A stretch of 64,000 nucleotides of DNA from Kalaharituber pfeilii (taxonomy: Eukaryota > Ascomycota > Pezizomycetes > Pezizales > Pezizaceae). The stretch lies in NCBI GenBank assembly GCA_015179045.1, contig WHUZ01000102.1:62001-126000 (forward strand), given 5' to 3'. The translations under genes were made by a program, and so were the position numbers. Below, in pieces: positions 11,701 through 25,613 of the stretch (position 1 is the stretch's first letter; each line of letters begins with the position of its first letter). The notes beneath the pieces are model-generated. The model saw nothing but the letters and a program-made list of their open reading frames with translations, had not been told where the DNA came from and made no database searches.

Positions 11701-13396
11701 TGACACTCGAAGTTTATGTACCTATTGTCTGACATTTTGGGCCCCCCGTAATTTTTTATTCGGGGTTTATATATCAAGGAAAGCGTTGTTATATCAGCGG
11801 CCTTTTATAAAGGTATATCACTACTTTATTATGCTACAAAAATTGCCTTCTATGTACCATGTCTACATCCAGCTGAGCATATTTATTTATCCTTCCTAAC
11901 AAATGAATCAAAACAAACTAACAAAAAACTCACTCCTCCCCTATATACCTCTTCATCTGTTCAATTCTTGCCTGCCTGCCTGCACGCCGCAGCGCCATAC
12001 AGATGCTACATTAGCTTTGCCCGTCAAATAAAAATAAAAAGATAGTTGCGTGCACGGGGACACAAGACAGGTCCAATTCGCCGGTTCGGAAGACTCACTG
12101 AAAGCAGAAATCGAACCTGAGACTCCTCGTGGGCAAACTTGTTTCGCTCGAACTCGTCGTGGGCGGAGGCGTGGAGCTCGTGCATGAGGAGTGGAGATTC
12201 TGAGCAAGAGAAGAGAGAAGTAGTGAAAACAGGTATGACACCACACGACCCTAACCCTCACCCTACCACACACACCGTAGAGGAGAGGTGGGGATGGGGG
12301 CTGTGTGCGGAGGTCAAGAATTGGGGGGGTGGATGTTACTTTGATGATGATGCCTCAATATCCTTTGGGTTTCATCGGAAAGTTATGAATACTTACTCCT
12401 CAATGTCCTAAGAATCTCACGATACAGTCCAAGGGCTCTCCCCCAGAGGATAAGCTATATCATTATGTATAAGATCCGCCAGCAAACGTTCGAACAAAGG
12501 AGAAAGAGAAAGAAGTAAAAAAAACAATTTTGAACATACCTGCTTCAGCGCCGGCATCATGAGACTACCGGCATCCCCTTCTCGCCCGGCTTAATTGCCG
12601 TCGCGAACCACCAGTGGCCTGCATGGCTATGGTCGAGAGATCTCCCAGCTACCAACACGCCTGCAACGGCGCCCAGCAGCCTTGTGGATCCTTCTTCTTC
12701 TCCTCCTCCTCCTCCTCCTCGCGATTGCAGCACAAGGACGGCATGCTTGAGTGCGTGCGTATGGTTTGCTCAATAGAATTGCGTTGGCATGGCAAAAGTG
12801 CTTGGTTACGTTCCTTCGTAGATAGGGAAAAACTTATTTTGGGTTGCAGTTCACTTCCCCCCAGCTTCTGCTGTCCCTGGACGGAGTACTAACGTTTTTC
12901 CGGTTCTGAGACGGAAGGTTGGTAGAGTACACGTGATTTGGCTACTTCGTCATACTGAGTGTCGGTTTTAAAGAGTTTTAGTTAATGATATTAATATGTC
13001 ACTTTGAGAAGATTCTTAAACCGTGGAAAGTGTGTTCTTTCATATACTGCAGTCAGTCTCCCTCAGGTCAGCAGATGGAGGGTTTCTCAAAGTGCCGTGT
13101 TGGCCCTTGGTATCTTCGTCCAACGTATTTCCTCTTTAGACCACACTGACTCTGGCTGTAAGAGCACAAGTTGAAGCTCTTCTGTACAGTACGCTCAGTA
13201 GTTCGACTACTAGAATTTTAAGGGCCTAGGAGGCGACGCTAAGATCGCTATTACTGAAGGATGTAATAGGGCAAAGAGGAGGGGCATGCCACTAAAGCGA
13301 AATTGGAGCGAGCAAAGTGCCCTCATTCCAGTGCGGCTTTAGCTTCGTAGTGTAAATAGTATGCATTGCACCATCGAGGACACTTTGGCTAAGGAC
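8782..13396. other. Gene-poor region with unrecognised open frames
   Basis: Several short plus-strand frames occur (9248-9538, 9666-9923, 10895-11104), separated by stops. The last lies in a purine-rich stretch (about 10,840-11,100) coding for Lys/Glu-rich sequence. They could be fragments of one decayed gene or transposon, but no domain or motif was recognised. 12,691-12,722 is a CTT/CTC pyrimidine microsatellite. No gene is called. Confidence 0.35.
12691..12722. repeat. (CTT)n(CTC)n microsatellite
   Basis: Uninterrupted pyrimidine triplets, first CTT then CTC. Confidence 0.7.
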
Positions 13397-13406
13397 ATAC
13401 CTAATC

Positions 13407-13419
13407 TAGTCTCGTGACT
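13407..13419. mobile_element. Micro-insertion, 13 bp, TAGTCTCGT type
   Basis: TAGTCTCGTGACT lies between two copies of ATACCTAATC (13397-13406 and 13420-13429). With the next base it reads TAGTC...GACTA at its two ends. Confidence 0.75.
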
Positions 13420-14050
13420 ATACCTAATCCACTTTTGTAGAAGGTCATGCATTGCGGTATGATAGTATGCGCAAGCTACTTAAGTAAGCAGTAGTCCCGA
13501 ATTTGCTGGTTTCCACTCTGGCCCAAAGAGGAAATGACTTCCTAACGTGGCAGTAGCTCCTGCTTGTTGTTTGATTCTCCTCGGTCGAATATGAGAAACC
13601 GTAGAACTAAGCTGAGAAAAACCTCAGGGCAGAGACTGTCTTTGACTAATCCTGTAGGCAGCTGTACGCCTACATAGTAAGAGGTTAGGCAGACTATGAG
13701 CGTCTTGAACTGTAGGGAGTGCTGACTACACTTGGTTCTGCCAAGAAGTGCAAAGGCCCCCATGTTTACCTTGAACACGTAACCTTGCGCAAACTCAAAT
13801 CTTTGTTGTTACAAAGTAAGGTATATACTGTACATGTTATGTAACACGTTACTGCACATATCAATTTTCAATATTGAGCCATCGACCATTCATTCATTCC
13901 TTCATTCATTCACTAACTCCAGACAACGGGTAATAAAATCCCACATACATACTTGTATACACTTAATACAGAAATACTTGGTATCCGAACAACAAACATG
14001 CAAGCTCATTGCCCAAGAGAGGGGGGAACATATTTAAAAATCACATAACT

Positions 14051-15693
<1,643 letters not shown>

Positions 15694-16926
15694 GACTGAA
15701 AAGGAAATTGGCTTCCTTAAAGAAGAGTATGGCCGATACTGGAAGAATACCTGAACTGACGCCGCCTGGGGGAAGAGAGCAATTTAAAAGCAACGAGAGA
15801 GGGAAGACTTCCACTCGTGCTTTCTCACCAGTATATCTATATCACAACTAGTCTGCTACGAGACTATGTCACTACCTCCGTCGAGCGGGCTCTCCGCCGC
15901 TAGGAATAAGAATCTTTGCAAATAGCTACGGGAAAAAACGACTAGAGTAAACCTGGGACGCACCCCAGGCGCCACAAAATTTACCAGGCTGGGAAATTGC
16001 CCTGCTGAGTCGATATTGAGGTGGACCACTGGCTAAACTGTTCTGCGCAGGTCAGAAGGAACATAAGGCAGGTGTCCCAGATGCCTCCAACGAGACAAGA
16101 CCTCTTATTCGGGTATACAATGATTCGCATGATCGTCCATATCGATAAAGTGCCATGATTGATAAGTTTCCGGAGGCACCACTCGGATTGGGAAACTTCG
16201 CCCGTTGCCGCCCTCCCTCCCTGATATAATGTAGCATTTGTGATGGTGCAGCTCCGTGCCTAGACTCTGGATAATGGGGGAGCCTTAAGGTTAAAGTCAG
16301 CACAGCGTGCAGCCTGCAGATGGTAAACAGCTAATCAGGCAGGTGCTCGTTCTCCTGTGCAGTGCAACCCACGCTAATGCACGACGACCGTTGATCTGCT
16401 GGCAGCCGTTGAAGGTTGTGGTTGTGCAACCTGGGCTTGGACTATGCTGGGTATTCATATGCTATCTAGTAAGGCATAAGCGAGCTGCCGTAAGGCTACG
16501 GAGAATGCAGCCTCAAATAGTTCCCATTCTGTCTTGCTAGATTTGGAGAGTATCTAATGCATATGCAGTGGCGATATCTCGAAGGTAAGTTCACAGTTCT
16601 GTTGCGTTTCATACATCCGGATTTTCATCAAAGACCAGGACTGTACATTTGACTCATTTTGGCTATGCTATTCCACAGGAAAGAAAAAAGAAAAAAAAAA
16701 ACATGCTGCTTAGCATAGTAGGCTATTTAGACACAAACTGAAAATACCAAAGGAAGATACACCAAAAAGAACATTCACTCATGCATCCCAACACCAACTC
16801 CCCTACACCCGAGCTAATGTTTACAAGCACTGAAAGTAGTATGGGTTCAAAAATGTGCAAACATATGGCTGTGCGCACCAGGTGGATCCAGTATAGTTGA
16901 TACCACCGCATTGTTCATACCTAGCC
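15694..16926. other. Intergenic between M28 peptidase and CDH
   Basis: Should hold the peptidase promoter (proximal to 15,694) and the CDH 3' UTR and terminator (below 16,927). No further gene was recognised. It holds the possible micro-insertion at 15849-15866. Confidence 0.5.
15849..15866. mobile_element. Possible micro-insertion, 18 bp, TAGTC...GACTA
   Basis: TAGTCTGCTACGAGACTA is bounded by TATCACAAC (15840-15848) and TGTCACTAC (15867-15875), 7 of 9 identical. The termini match the other micro-insertions but the flanking repeat has decayed. Confidence 0.45.
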
Positions 16927-19521
16927 TTAATAGTTATTAGTGGGGGCTGAAAGAGCCAAGATCCTCTCAACAGCCCTCTCAGACGCAATCATAATTGGAG
17001 CGGTAGGATTGGTAGTGACGTGACCGGGGAAGATAGAGGCGTCGACGACGAACAAATTGTCAGTGCCATATACCTTAGTGTTGAAGTCAACGACATCACC
17101 AGAGACACCGTTGTTGTTCCTGCCATCGTTGCTACCCATCTTGCATGATCCCACCCAGTGGTTGGATCCCTGCCCTCCTTTGTAGCTGCGAACGTATTGC
17201 TCAGCGGTCTGGCTTGGAGTTGGGTGGATGAAAGTGACACTGCTGATCTTCTTTGCAGCAGTCATAAAGTTATTGAGACCCTTAATGACAGCCTGAATAT
17301 CTGCTTCATTCTTCAAATATGGTGCAGTGAGAATGGAGGTGGTGAGAGTGGAGCTGATACCCAATCTGCCACGAGAAGTCATACCAGTACCGAGGTATTG
17401 AGAGACGGTAACAAGGGTGTCTCCGGAAGCACCCATTGACCCTTCCGCACGAGCAGTCCACTGAAGCTGGCGTGGAATGCCGTCAATGGAGCCTGGAATT
17501 GATTCCCAAGCGATGGTGTTTGGTGCAGGAGCAGCGCCAGCAAGTGGGCCAGAGCGAGAACTCAAGTACAAGGTCTTGTCAGCGGGAGTCGGGTTGTCCC
17601 ATGCGGCGTAGAAGTCATAAGGAACAATGGAAGGGTGGCTGATGACAACGTCGATGTTGGTGTGATCCATGAGATTGTAACCGACGGGTAAATTAATCCA
17701 GTCGTTCTTTGGAGGCATATTTGGTCCATCAATGCTGCTAGCAACGATTTCAAGTTGATCAGTTGGACCAATACCAGAGCGGAAGAGGATCTTGGCAGTT
17801 CCGAAGACACCAGCAGAGAGAACGACTCTTCCGGTTCCATACTTCGCGTTAATTTTACCCTTGTAACCTTCGTTGGTAACAGGAGAAACCTCAACACCGA
17901 GAATATGAGTCCCATTACGAATAACCCTATCAACCATGGTATTCAACATGACTCTAACCTTGGAACGAGCCTTGGCAGTCCGATAGTATGTGGCAAGAGG
18001 TCCACCACGTTCACCATTAATGTACATAAAAGGAGTATGAGCATATGTCCTGTTCTTCGAATTTGGAGAGCTGTTCGCAGTGACGGCGGTCCAGCCAGAT
18101 CCACCAAGGATATTAGACATCAAAGTATAAGACTCTTGGATATATCGCTTGCCGTCCAGAGAAGGCGTGTCAGTGCTGGGAATCCTGGAGAAAACACGGT
18201 TGGTAGCAGCAGTCATGTCCGAAGATCTCCATCCCGACCCGGATGGGAAGTTCATATCCCAATCTTGGGCGGGGGGTTTGAAGAACAACCCGGCATTGAT
18301 GGCGGTACCACCGCCGAGGACGCACCCAGCCATGGTACCAACATCTCGGCAAGCAATGCCAACCGAGTCAACCCTGAAGTGATTGTTAACATTTCTATAA
18401 CCTAAGCAGACTACTTCAACGCGAAAGAACTACTTACCAGATCTGGTTGCATAAACCTGGGACATCGTATCTGGTCAAAGAGTTGGAGTTAGCCCATGAG
18501 GGTCCGTTGCGTCCGCCAGTAGCCCAAGTACTTGGAGGACCACGCTCAATCAACAATACGCTCTTTCCAGACTGACTCAACTTGTCTGCAGCAACGAGTC
18601 CACCAGCTCCACCACCAACGACGATGTAGTCGTAAGTATTGGTAGGGGCAGGAATTCCAGTGATGACAGCAGTTGAGGTGGTTGTAGTTGATGTTGGGGC
18701 AGTGGACATTGTACTGGTAGGACCGGCACCCGCGATCCAGTCAGAGTACGCAGCGAAACGAGCAGATTCGAGAACAACACCATATTCACCGAAGCCATTG
18801 TTGTGTTGGATAATGGCAGAGTTGGAGTTTGTGGGATCAGTTGTACCACTGGAAGCCTGAGCCCAACCCATAACAGTGAAGGCAGCAGTAGCATCAAAGC
18901 CACCTGAACCACCAGTCCATGTAGCGCAGTTCTGGCAACGGAAGGTCCATTTCCAATGAGTGCTGGTGAAGGAAGTGTGAAGGGTCGTAGCGGTGGCTGC
19001 TCCGGTATAGATTACTGGCTCAACGTATGCACTGAAATGATAATGGTCAGTTACCTGAGTGAAGCAAATATCAATGCAGAATAACATACTCTACAAATCG
19101 GAACGAGTGGCGGACTTGATTTCCATCTTTCCACGCAATGAGCAGGAGATTGTTAAGCATCCCTCCTCCGAACGAGACACCAGAGTAGCCAGTGTTGATT
19201 GGGCCCATCTGAATAGACTCGTAGTGAGCTTGAGTTCTCTGAATGATCGGTTTTACCTTCACGTACAATTTGGCCTATAAACTCGCTTCCAACGACTGGG
19301 TTTTGTGGGAATGCGATCGCAAAGTGGAAGCCGCCATTTGCTTCTGTGGCAAATCGCTGGAACGAGATACCGGTCTCAGAATCAGTGTACGCTGAAGTAG
19401 CTTGAGATTTAACGGTGGCAGCCACTATTACAACCGTCAGTCAACTCTCCAGCATAGTAGTCACATGTAGGTTAGACTTACGTGCGGTAAGCACTGACAG
19501 CAAAGAAAACTTGAGCCTCAT
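16927..19521 (-). CDS. Cellobiose dehydrogenase (cytochrome + GMC flavin domains)
   Basis: Secreted flavocytochrome that oxidises cellobiose and cello-oligosaccharides to lactones and passes electrons through its heme domain, typically to lytic polysaccharide monooxygenases. Five exons join to 785 codons: 19521-19482, 19424-19267, 19208-19090, 19031-18438 and 18373-16927, with GT-AG introns of 57-64 bp and consistent phase. Residues 1-22 are a signal peptide. The cytochrome domain spans about 23-205, with M83 (GGGM) and H182 (QHNNG) at the positions expected for heme ligands. A Thr/Ser/Pro linker (210-238) follows. The GMC domain starts at the FAD motif VVGGGAGG (243-250). H709 (SNHWVG) and N759 (TTNPTAP) are the expected catalytic pair. 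The protein ends 26 residues after that Asn with no CBM1, which fits the ascomycete class without a cellulose-binding module. Confidence 0.95.
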
Positions 19522-21483
19522 GGTAAGGCGTAAGATGTATCACTTGCTGTAGAGCTTTTCGGTTCCTCAGTTCAGATCAAAGGAGTGACACCTGATGTAG
19601 TGTGAAAAGGAAAGAATCAAGCTATCTTCCTCAACAATTATGCTGTAGAAGACGCCTGTCTGAAGGAAATTCGCTGCTCAGGGGACAAGTATGAAAGGAA
19701 GAACCATCCTTCCGCTTAGTGAGGCAAAAATAAAGGACATTGGGGGAAGATAATCTGGGTATATATAGGATTCCTCCTTGATCAGGCCGACCATCACGCG
19801 GGGTAAGCCTATACCCAATGGACCCGGTGCAGGCATGCCTATATCACGATGGCGTTGAAGCTTCATCCTGTCAGTATAGCTACTTGTTGAACCATGCACG
19901 AATACTCAGTACTTGTGCTGTTAAATTGCTATATTCCCGAAACCAGAGTTAGAGACCAGATGTAGCCAAGTTCGCTAGTCTAGCAAGTGCGCCCTAAGTT
20001 ACGATTCCAGTACTCAGGTGCTCTCTGCTTCAAGGCTCGGTATTTTGTGTGATATATGTAGCATGGGAATGCTACTTGCACCATGTCCGGTCTCTATGAG
20101 CACGTTCGATGTTACCGAATGTGGGCACGTGTACTTGTACCCAAGAGCGGGAGAGGGAAGAAGGGGAAAAAAAATAAAATAAGATGAAGGAGAAACAGCA
20201 AGAAGACTGAAAATAGAGAACGGTTCGATTCAGACGCCCGAGTTGATCCCAGTCACTGGAGGGGGAAACCACAGCTTGTTCCTAGTTCCCGTCATTCCGA
20301 TATGGATAAATTGACATCTTAATTAACAAACGGCATGACGGCATGCGAACAACCGTCATTCATGAGGCTTGCCGGCCTTGAAAATCAGGGACTCTCCGGA
20401 TTGCAACACCAAAGCTCCGAGGCAAGGTTGCAGGGGCATGCGACCGTTGCTCTTGGGTCCACATGACAGAAACTAATCTAGTGGGCAGTCATTGGCCAGC
20501 GCCACCGCAGGAAAACGGAACCTCTCTTGGTTCATCAGTATATGTACTAGGGCCATTGAACTTGACAAGGAATGTAACAGGCTAGTCAAGCGTAATTGTT
20601 TCGTGTACAACAAACGCGAGCCTTAATATCTGAACAGATGCTTCCTGCTCCGGGAGGGCGTCCCTAGGTCACTCAGAAAGTCACCTTCCTACTATGCTCC
20701 GCATATCCTGGATGCTCGACGCCGAATGGGTACGGTTCATCCCTTAATATGTACCGGTAACCAGCATAAACCATCCAGATATTGATGGAAAATGCGAAGT
20801 GTCTACATAGCCCCAGGTTCTCAGTAGCCATCAAGTTGTTCTACTCATTGGTTGGCAAAGCTTTCACTCAAGCTCTTTGACAATTTGGTGGTGAGACTAC
20901 GAATCGGCATTATCATGAGATATTGTGCGGTAGCCAGAGGCCACAACATTAGCATATAAATTCATCTACGTTATGGCAGTATATACACGTTGACAATAAG
21001 GTTGACAGTACAGACCTGCGTTACAGGGTACTTGGAGGTTTGATAATTAACGCTAGTTGCCGTCATGAGCCAAGGAAGCTCATTGACAGAACGCTCGTAT
21101 CCATTCCACCGAGACCTGTTAATGTACCCTGGGACCTGACGCACAGCGTATTCAATCTCACCATCATGTATTGCATCGAGCAGAGACGAGTAGTTAACAA
21201 GCCTGCGAGCAACTTCTTGCTCGCAATGTTAACTGTTATTGTTCCATTGAACCATTTTGTGTTGACTGCACTAGTTACCCGTAGCAACCAAGGTTTCGCA
21301 GTACACTCTCTTAGGGGCAATCCTCCTTCCTTAACGGTTTTTTCTCCACACAAAAATCACTGGGCCTTTTTTCCGGAATTTATGCGGCATGATACTCCAA
21401 GCGGCTTAGCTCGTGCATAAGGAATCTGCAATCAGACTAGTGACATTTTCTTGTTCCTGAGATTTCCCCACAACGTGTACTAG
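19522..21483. other. Intergenic; CDH upstream region
   Basis: Upstream region of the minus-strand CDH, then sequence with only random-looking frames (for example 21040-21420 + overlapping 21063-21353 -). No gene is called. Confidence 0.45.
19760..19767 (-). promoter_or_regulatory. Possible TATA element of the CDH gene
   Basis: TATATATA about 240 bp upstream of the CDH start codon. Position is plausible for a fungal promoter with a longer 5' UTR, but this is based on sequence alone. Confidence 0.3.
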
Positions 21484-21492
21484 TACAGTAGC

Positions 21493-21507
21493 CTGGGGAC
21501 GAGGCTA
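21493..21507. mobile_element. Micro-insertion, 15 bp, ...ACGAGGCTA
   Basis: CTGGGGACGAGGCTA between perfect 9-bp repeats TACAGTAGC (21484-21492 and 21508-21516). It differs at only two bases from the insert at 49075-49089. Confidence 0.8.
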
Positions 21508-21760
21508 TACAGTAGCGGCCGGAAGGTCGGATATCCCCACCAGCGAGCGCCGAACCCCACCATGAGGGTGATCTGCCCCGCCTTCCCATATGTGGTGTAA
21601 TTGCTTTGCGGTTGCTGGCTGCTTACCGATCATAAACAGTTTTTGCCTGTCGATGTACTGTAAGATTGGGTCCCAGTCCGCTAGACATTCACATTTATGA
21701 ATAGCTGTCACCAATACATCCTGTGATCCTTCGAAGATTAACGCCAGATTGCTACAATGC

Positions 21761-21773
21761 TATCACTAGTTCT
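21761..21773. repeat. 13-bp insert between 12-bp direct repeats
   Basis: TATCACTAGTTCT separates two perfect copies of TTGCTACAATGC (21749-21760 and 21774-21785). The architecture matches the micro-insertions, but the insert lacks their common terminus. Confidence 0.55.
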
Positions 21774-21785
21774 TTGCTACAATGC

Positions 21786-22581
21786 CACTCATAAGACTAA
21801 TGCGACTCCGGGCGTAGTAGATTGCAATTGTTGTCATCTGATCTAGAGCTAAATTTTTGTTTGCATTCTTTATTTTATGTGGAGTACGTACTGAGAATAT
21901 GCAGCCCTTCTAACTATGAAGGCGTCAGCAAGTCCTGCTGATGACTTAGCCACACCTATTAAAGTACACTACGTACCCTTTCTAACCTCTCCAGTACATA
22001 CGCAGTTAATCAGCAATCGGAATTGCCCCTCCCCCCCCCCAAAAAAAAAGGGTGCAACTAAGTAGCCTCAATATTAGCCCGGTCGGGGGTCGTGACCTCA
22101 ATATGGTTCAAAACTGACCTCAAAGTGCAGTTATTGTAACTAGACCAAAGAAGCGGTGTGGTATTACAGCAATTGGGGAATTGTTGCAATTGCCGATAAT
22201 ATCAGCAGGGTATATATAAGTCGCAATACCAAAGTCTTAGTTAATTTAACATCTTCGTAATCTTATGCTAGTTTGCGATATCGCCCCAGCTGCAGACAAT
22301 TTGTACTTTCCAGCACTATAATTGAATGCGCCTTGCAATTGCTGAAAATTTTTACTAATACATACCCCAGATACATGTGGCCATCCTGCATCATGGGGAT
22401 GGCCGAGCAGTCCAAAGATTGTATAGTGTCATCTTGTGATTATGCTGTCGAAATCGGTACAGATAGTGTGTAGAATGGGGGCAGAAGTCGCAGATGTTCG
22501 CAATAATATTTGTAGAAACTCATGGCAAGTACTTTATCTCAAGTGTGTGGAATAATTCCAACTATCTTGCAGGCACATATA
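21786..22581. other. Intergenic, nothing recognised
   Basis: No gene. Contains a C10A9 homopolymer junction (22,031-22,049) and the micro-insertion at 22075-22095. Confidence 0.4.
22075..22095. mobile_element. Micro-insertion, 21 bp, starts TAGCCC
   Basis: A G/C-rich 21-bp segment (TAGCCCGG...GTCGTGA) between perfect 9-bp repeats CCTCAATAT (22066-22074 and 22096-22104). Its TAGCC start resembles the TAGYC end of other inserts, but the other end does not match GACTA. Confidence 0.7.
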
Positions 22582-23029
22582 CAGTTTTACCTAGCTATAC
22601 CGGACAACCCTTGACGGTTTTTGCAAACTACATACAAAAAAATTAGCTATACCGGACACCCAGTTAAACCGGGCCGGACAACAAAACTATAGACTTTCAA
22701 ATTCAAATTACATACAAACTAACTAGCTGAACTGGATGAAGGCCTCAACCATGAAACTTCTTTTGTACCTTCTGTGTGTTATAGTGGTATTATTGAAGTA
22801 TTCTCAATATCTTGAATTCAATGTTCAAAGTTCTGTAATATCATGGGAGATTGAGAAGAGAATACCTCACTGGAATACCAGTCTCCAAGCATATTCTATC
22901 TCTCAATTGGCTTACTAAGTTCTTTAACCCCCGGGCAGGCAGCCCTGCAAGATTTGTTATACCGGACGCTAGGTTAAACCGGACAGAAAGTGCTGGATTT
23001 CGGTCGTCCGGTATAGCAAGGTGTAACTG
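22582..23029. mobile_element. Tc1/mariner-type MITE, 448 bp
   Basis: Bounded by TA dinucleotides (22580-22581 and 23030-23031). The left end CAGTTTTACCTAGCTATACC matches the reverse complement of the right end (CAGTTACACCTTGCTATACC), and both continue with GGAC, giving an imperfect TIR of about 28 bp. Inside are two further direct copies of a TATACCGGAC...GTTAAACCGG block (about 22,645-22,680 and 22,950-22,985). There is no transposase frame, so it is non-autonomous. Confidence 0.8.
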
Positions 23030-23031
23030 TA

Positions 23032-24128
23032 GTTACATTGTAAACTGTTTACGTGGGATTAAGCTTTACACCACGTGCCTGTCGGTTAATTGAGATTGAG
23101 ATGGGAGTATGCAGGATGCAATATACTTCCTTCAAGTACGATCTTGTATGGGATTATAAAAAAAAACTGTTTTCCTCGCACACTCGTAATCTCGTAGACC
23201 AACACTCACTAACACAGCCAATGAACTCACAACTATGGGTGATGACTCAGGGTCTACCATCACTAGAGACAAAGCATGGAGTGCTGTCGCTTAAGCCAAC
23301 ACCTGCAACTACCCACGTGCAAAGCACGATGTGACTTCCCATGCGTCGCATGGGCTGTTATCATAGGGTGGTTCATGGCATTTGCGTGCTATGAGGCTAT
23401 TTCTAGTATAAAGTAAGGTTAGTATTAAAGGAATCACAGCGGAATAGAAGCACTTGAGCAGATATGCATACGGGGAGAAATTGAGCCAGAACTATCAATT
23501 CCAGCGAAGGCTAATCTCTAGCTAAGCGAAGGCAGAAACTTGGGGAAAAATAACAGAGAATTCCCTTGCTTATCCCCACTTCCGTCGTTCTCCGGTGATA
23601 GAGGTCCAAGAAACTTCAACCTTCAAGCCCAATTCCCCACAGCATGATAATCCATAAATCCGGTGAGCTTCTTTTGCTGATGTAAACCTTGCTACTTGGG
23701 ATACTATGTTCACACGTAGATGATATGAGGGTACCTAATTTTAATAGGATCTTCAGAAATTGTGACACAGAAACTCCTGAAACCTGCTCAAGAATAGAGA
23801 GGATTCCTTTTTTCTTATCCTTATCGTACTGATCAAAGTAGATAGGGGATGGATTCTGTGGAATGTCGAAGTAGAAAATTTCCCCGTAGATTGAAGGTGC
23901 AATAGAGATGCTTGGAGAGGGGTATGTGCTAAGAAATAACGGACCTGTAGCTTGAATTTCTAGAATAAGTAGCTATCAAAGATATGTGTGCTCCCTCACA
24001 CGAGCTCTTCACGTACTGTCTCTCGTCGCACCCTGAAGGGATAAACATTAGTACATCTCTCTGTACCCATACATGTAAGGAGCACGAATCATGATTCCTA
24101 CGAATTTCGCATTTGGGTAGAATATGAA
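23032..24128. other. Intergenic, nothing recognised
   Basis: AT-rich; no supported gene. A frame at 23053-23334 (+) shows no family features. Confidence 0.4.
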
Positions 24129-24137
24129 TGGAAATCC

Positions 24138-24163
24138 TAGTCTCGTAAGCCAGAATCTGACTA
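24138..24163. mobile_element. Micro-insertion, 26 bp, TAGTCTCGTA...TCTGACTA
   Basis: Starts TAGTCTCGTAAGCCAG and ends AATCTGACTA, flanked by TGGAAATCC (24129-24137) and TGGAAATCT (24164-24172), 8 of 9 identical. On the opposite strand it aligns end to end with the 25-bp insert at 25589-25613. Confidence 0.8.
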
Positions 24164-24631
24164 TGGAAATCTAGGGAACCATCATGCGCGTGACTATCTC
24201 GAGGTTTTCGAATACTCTAGAAAAGTTCTTTTAATTGAAGTTGTATTAGGAATTAAAAGAGCATCCTGGGGATTACCCTATACGTAGGAAAGATAACTTG
24301 TTCGCTGAATATTTTCTTGATTTATAGTGATTTTGAGATTTTTGCTGTTATCCCTTCTTGCAGCGTCGACTGTCAATGCTACCGCGGGAGATCACCAATT
24401 GCTAGCCAGTTGCTAATTTTCTATGCACCAATAATTGATTCATCCCCTTGAGCAGCGCTGAGAGTGTAATAAGTGTGAACTTGATGCGCAGACTCGCTCC
24501 GGTAAAACACAACATCCTAAGCGACATAACGAAGGCAATTGATTTTATCGAGCGTAGGCAGCAAACTACACCTCACCTAGTTAGCCTCGCATTACTCTTA
24601 TCTCAAGCACACCACTGCAGGAATGCGAACT

Positions 24632-24770
24632 CGCTTTCTCGAACTTCGTGTTCTCGTGCCCTATTATTTTCGGCCTCCGCCATGGCTTGACCGTAGGTGT
24701 CTTTGCTATTATTTCTTGGCAGCACACCGTCTCTTAGGCTGGGTACGAGAACACGGATTTCGAGAATCCG
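24632..24770. mobile_element. Small inverted-repeat element, 139 bp
   Basis: The left arm (24632-24661) and the reverse complement of the right arm (24741-24770) match at 25 of 30 positions, sharing CGTGTTCTCG and TTCTCGAA-like words. No clear target-site duplication was found, so the superfamily is open. Confidence 0.55.
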
Positions 24771-25588
24771 TAACATTACACTACTTGGCTCATAACCATG
24801 TGGATGAACATGGCCGCACCTGCAGTTTTGGGAGAGGAGCAACTTGATGTGATACCGAACTTGACGGGGTATAAAGTATAAAAGACTGAAATCTTGCCGA
24901 CCTGGTTTCGTCTTCCTCCTGCTCGACTGTTCTCACGCTTGAAATAGAATCCTTCACTTTTGAGTTGGACTAGGTGCGATAGTTTTGAAGTTCTACGAGG
25001 ACGTCGCATTTTTCGCAGTGATTGGAGGACTATATAGACACTCATTTAGCAAACTTCCTACATTTTGATTCAGGCCTTAAAGGGAGCTGAACAAACGAAA
25101 TCTCATTGGGATGTTCATATTCACATAAATACTGTAGCATCAGGTAACCAGAAAAATTCAGTAGAACCAATTGCCTGTTACGCTCTACCTTTCCAATATG
25201 GTTCCCAATTCAGGAGGACCTCATTTGCCACTGTCCCTTCCACTAACGGATTCAGTGCAACACCGGCCTCACCTGACTATCCACCAATAGATTTCCGCCA
25301 GAATCAATGCCGTGGTGATATCGACGACGATGACAGGCTTGCAGAAGAGTTAGAATTGCGTTTACAACTCGAATTTCCCCTGAGCCTCAACCAGATTATT
25401 CTGAACCGCGAACACGGTGCAATCGGTTGAGGGAATTTAGTGTATCCTCTGAAGGAATTCTGTGGGATGCGCTTGACATCATTATCGCAAAGCTGCTTGG
25501 TGATGAGGTCTATCTATGGAATATCGTAATATTGAGAGAATTTATAATCGAAAATTACAAGGTGAAGAATCAAAACGACTACTTTGGC

Positions 25589-25613
25589 TAGTCAGCGTCT
25601 GGTTACGAGACTA
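25589..25613. mobile_element. Micro-insertion, 25 bp, TAGTCAG...ACGAGACTA
   Basis: Lies between perfect 9-bp repeats TACTTTGGC (25580-25588 and 25614-25622). It starts TAGTCAGCGTCTGG and ends TTACGAGACTA, so its first and last five bases are inverted repeats. It matches the insert at 48143-48167 (opposite strand) at 21 of 25 positions. Confidence 0.85.
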
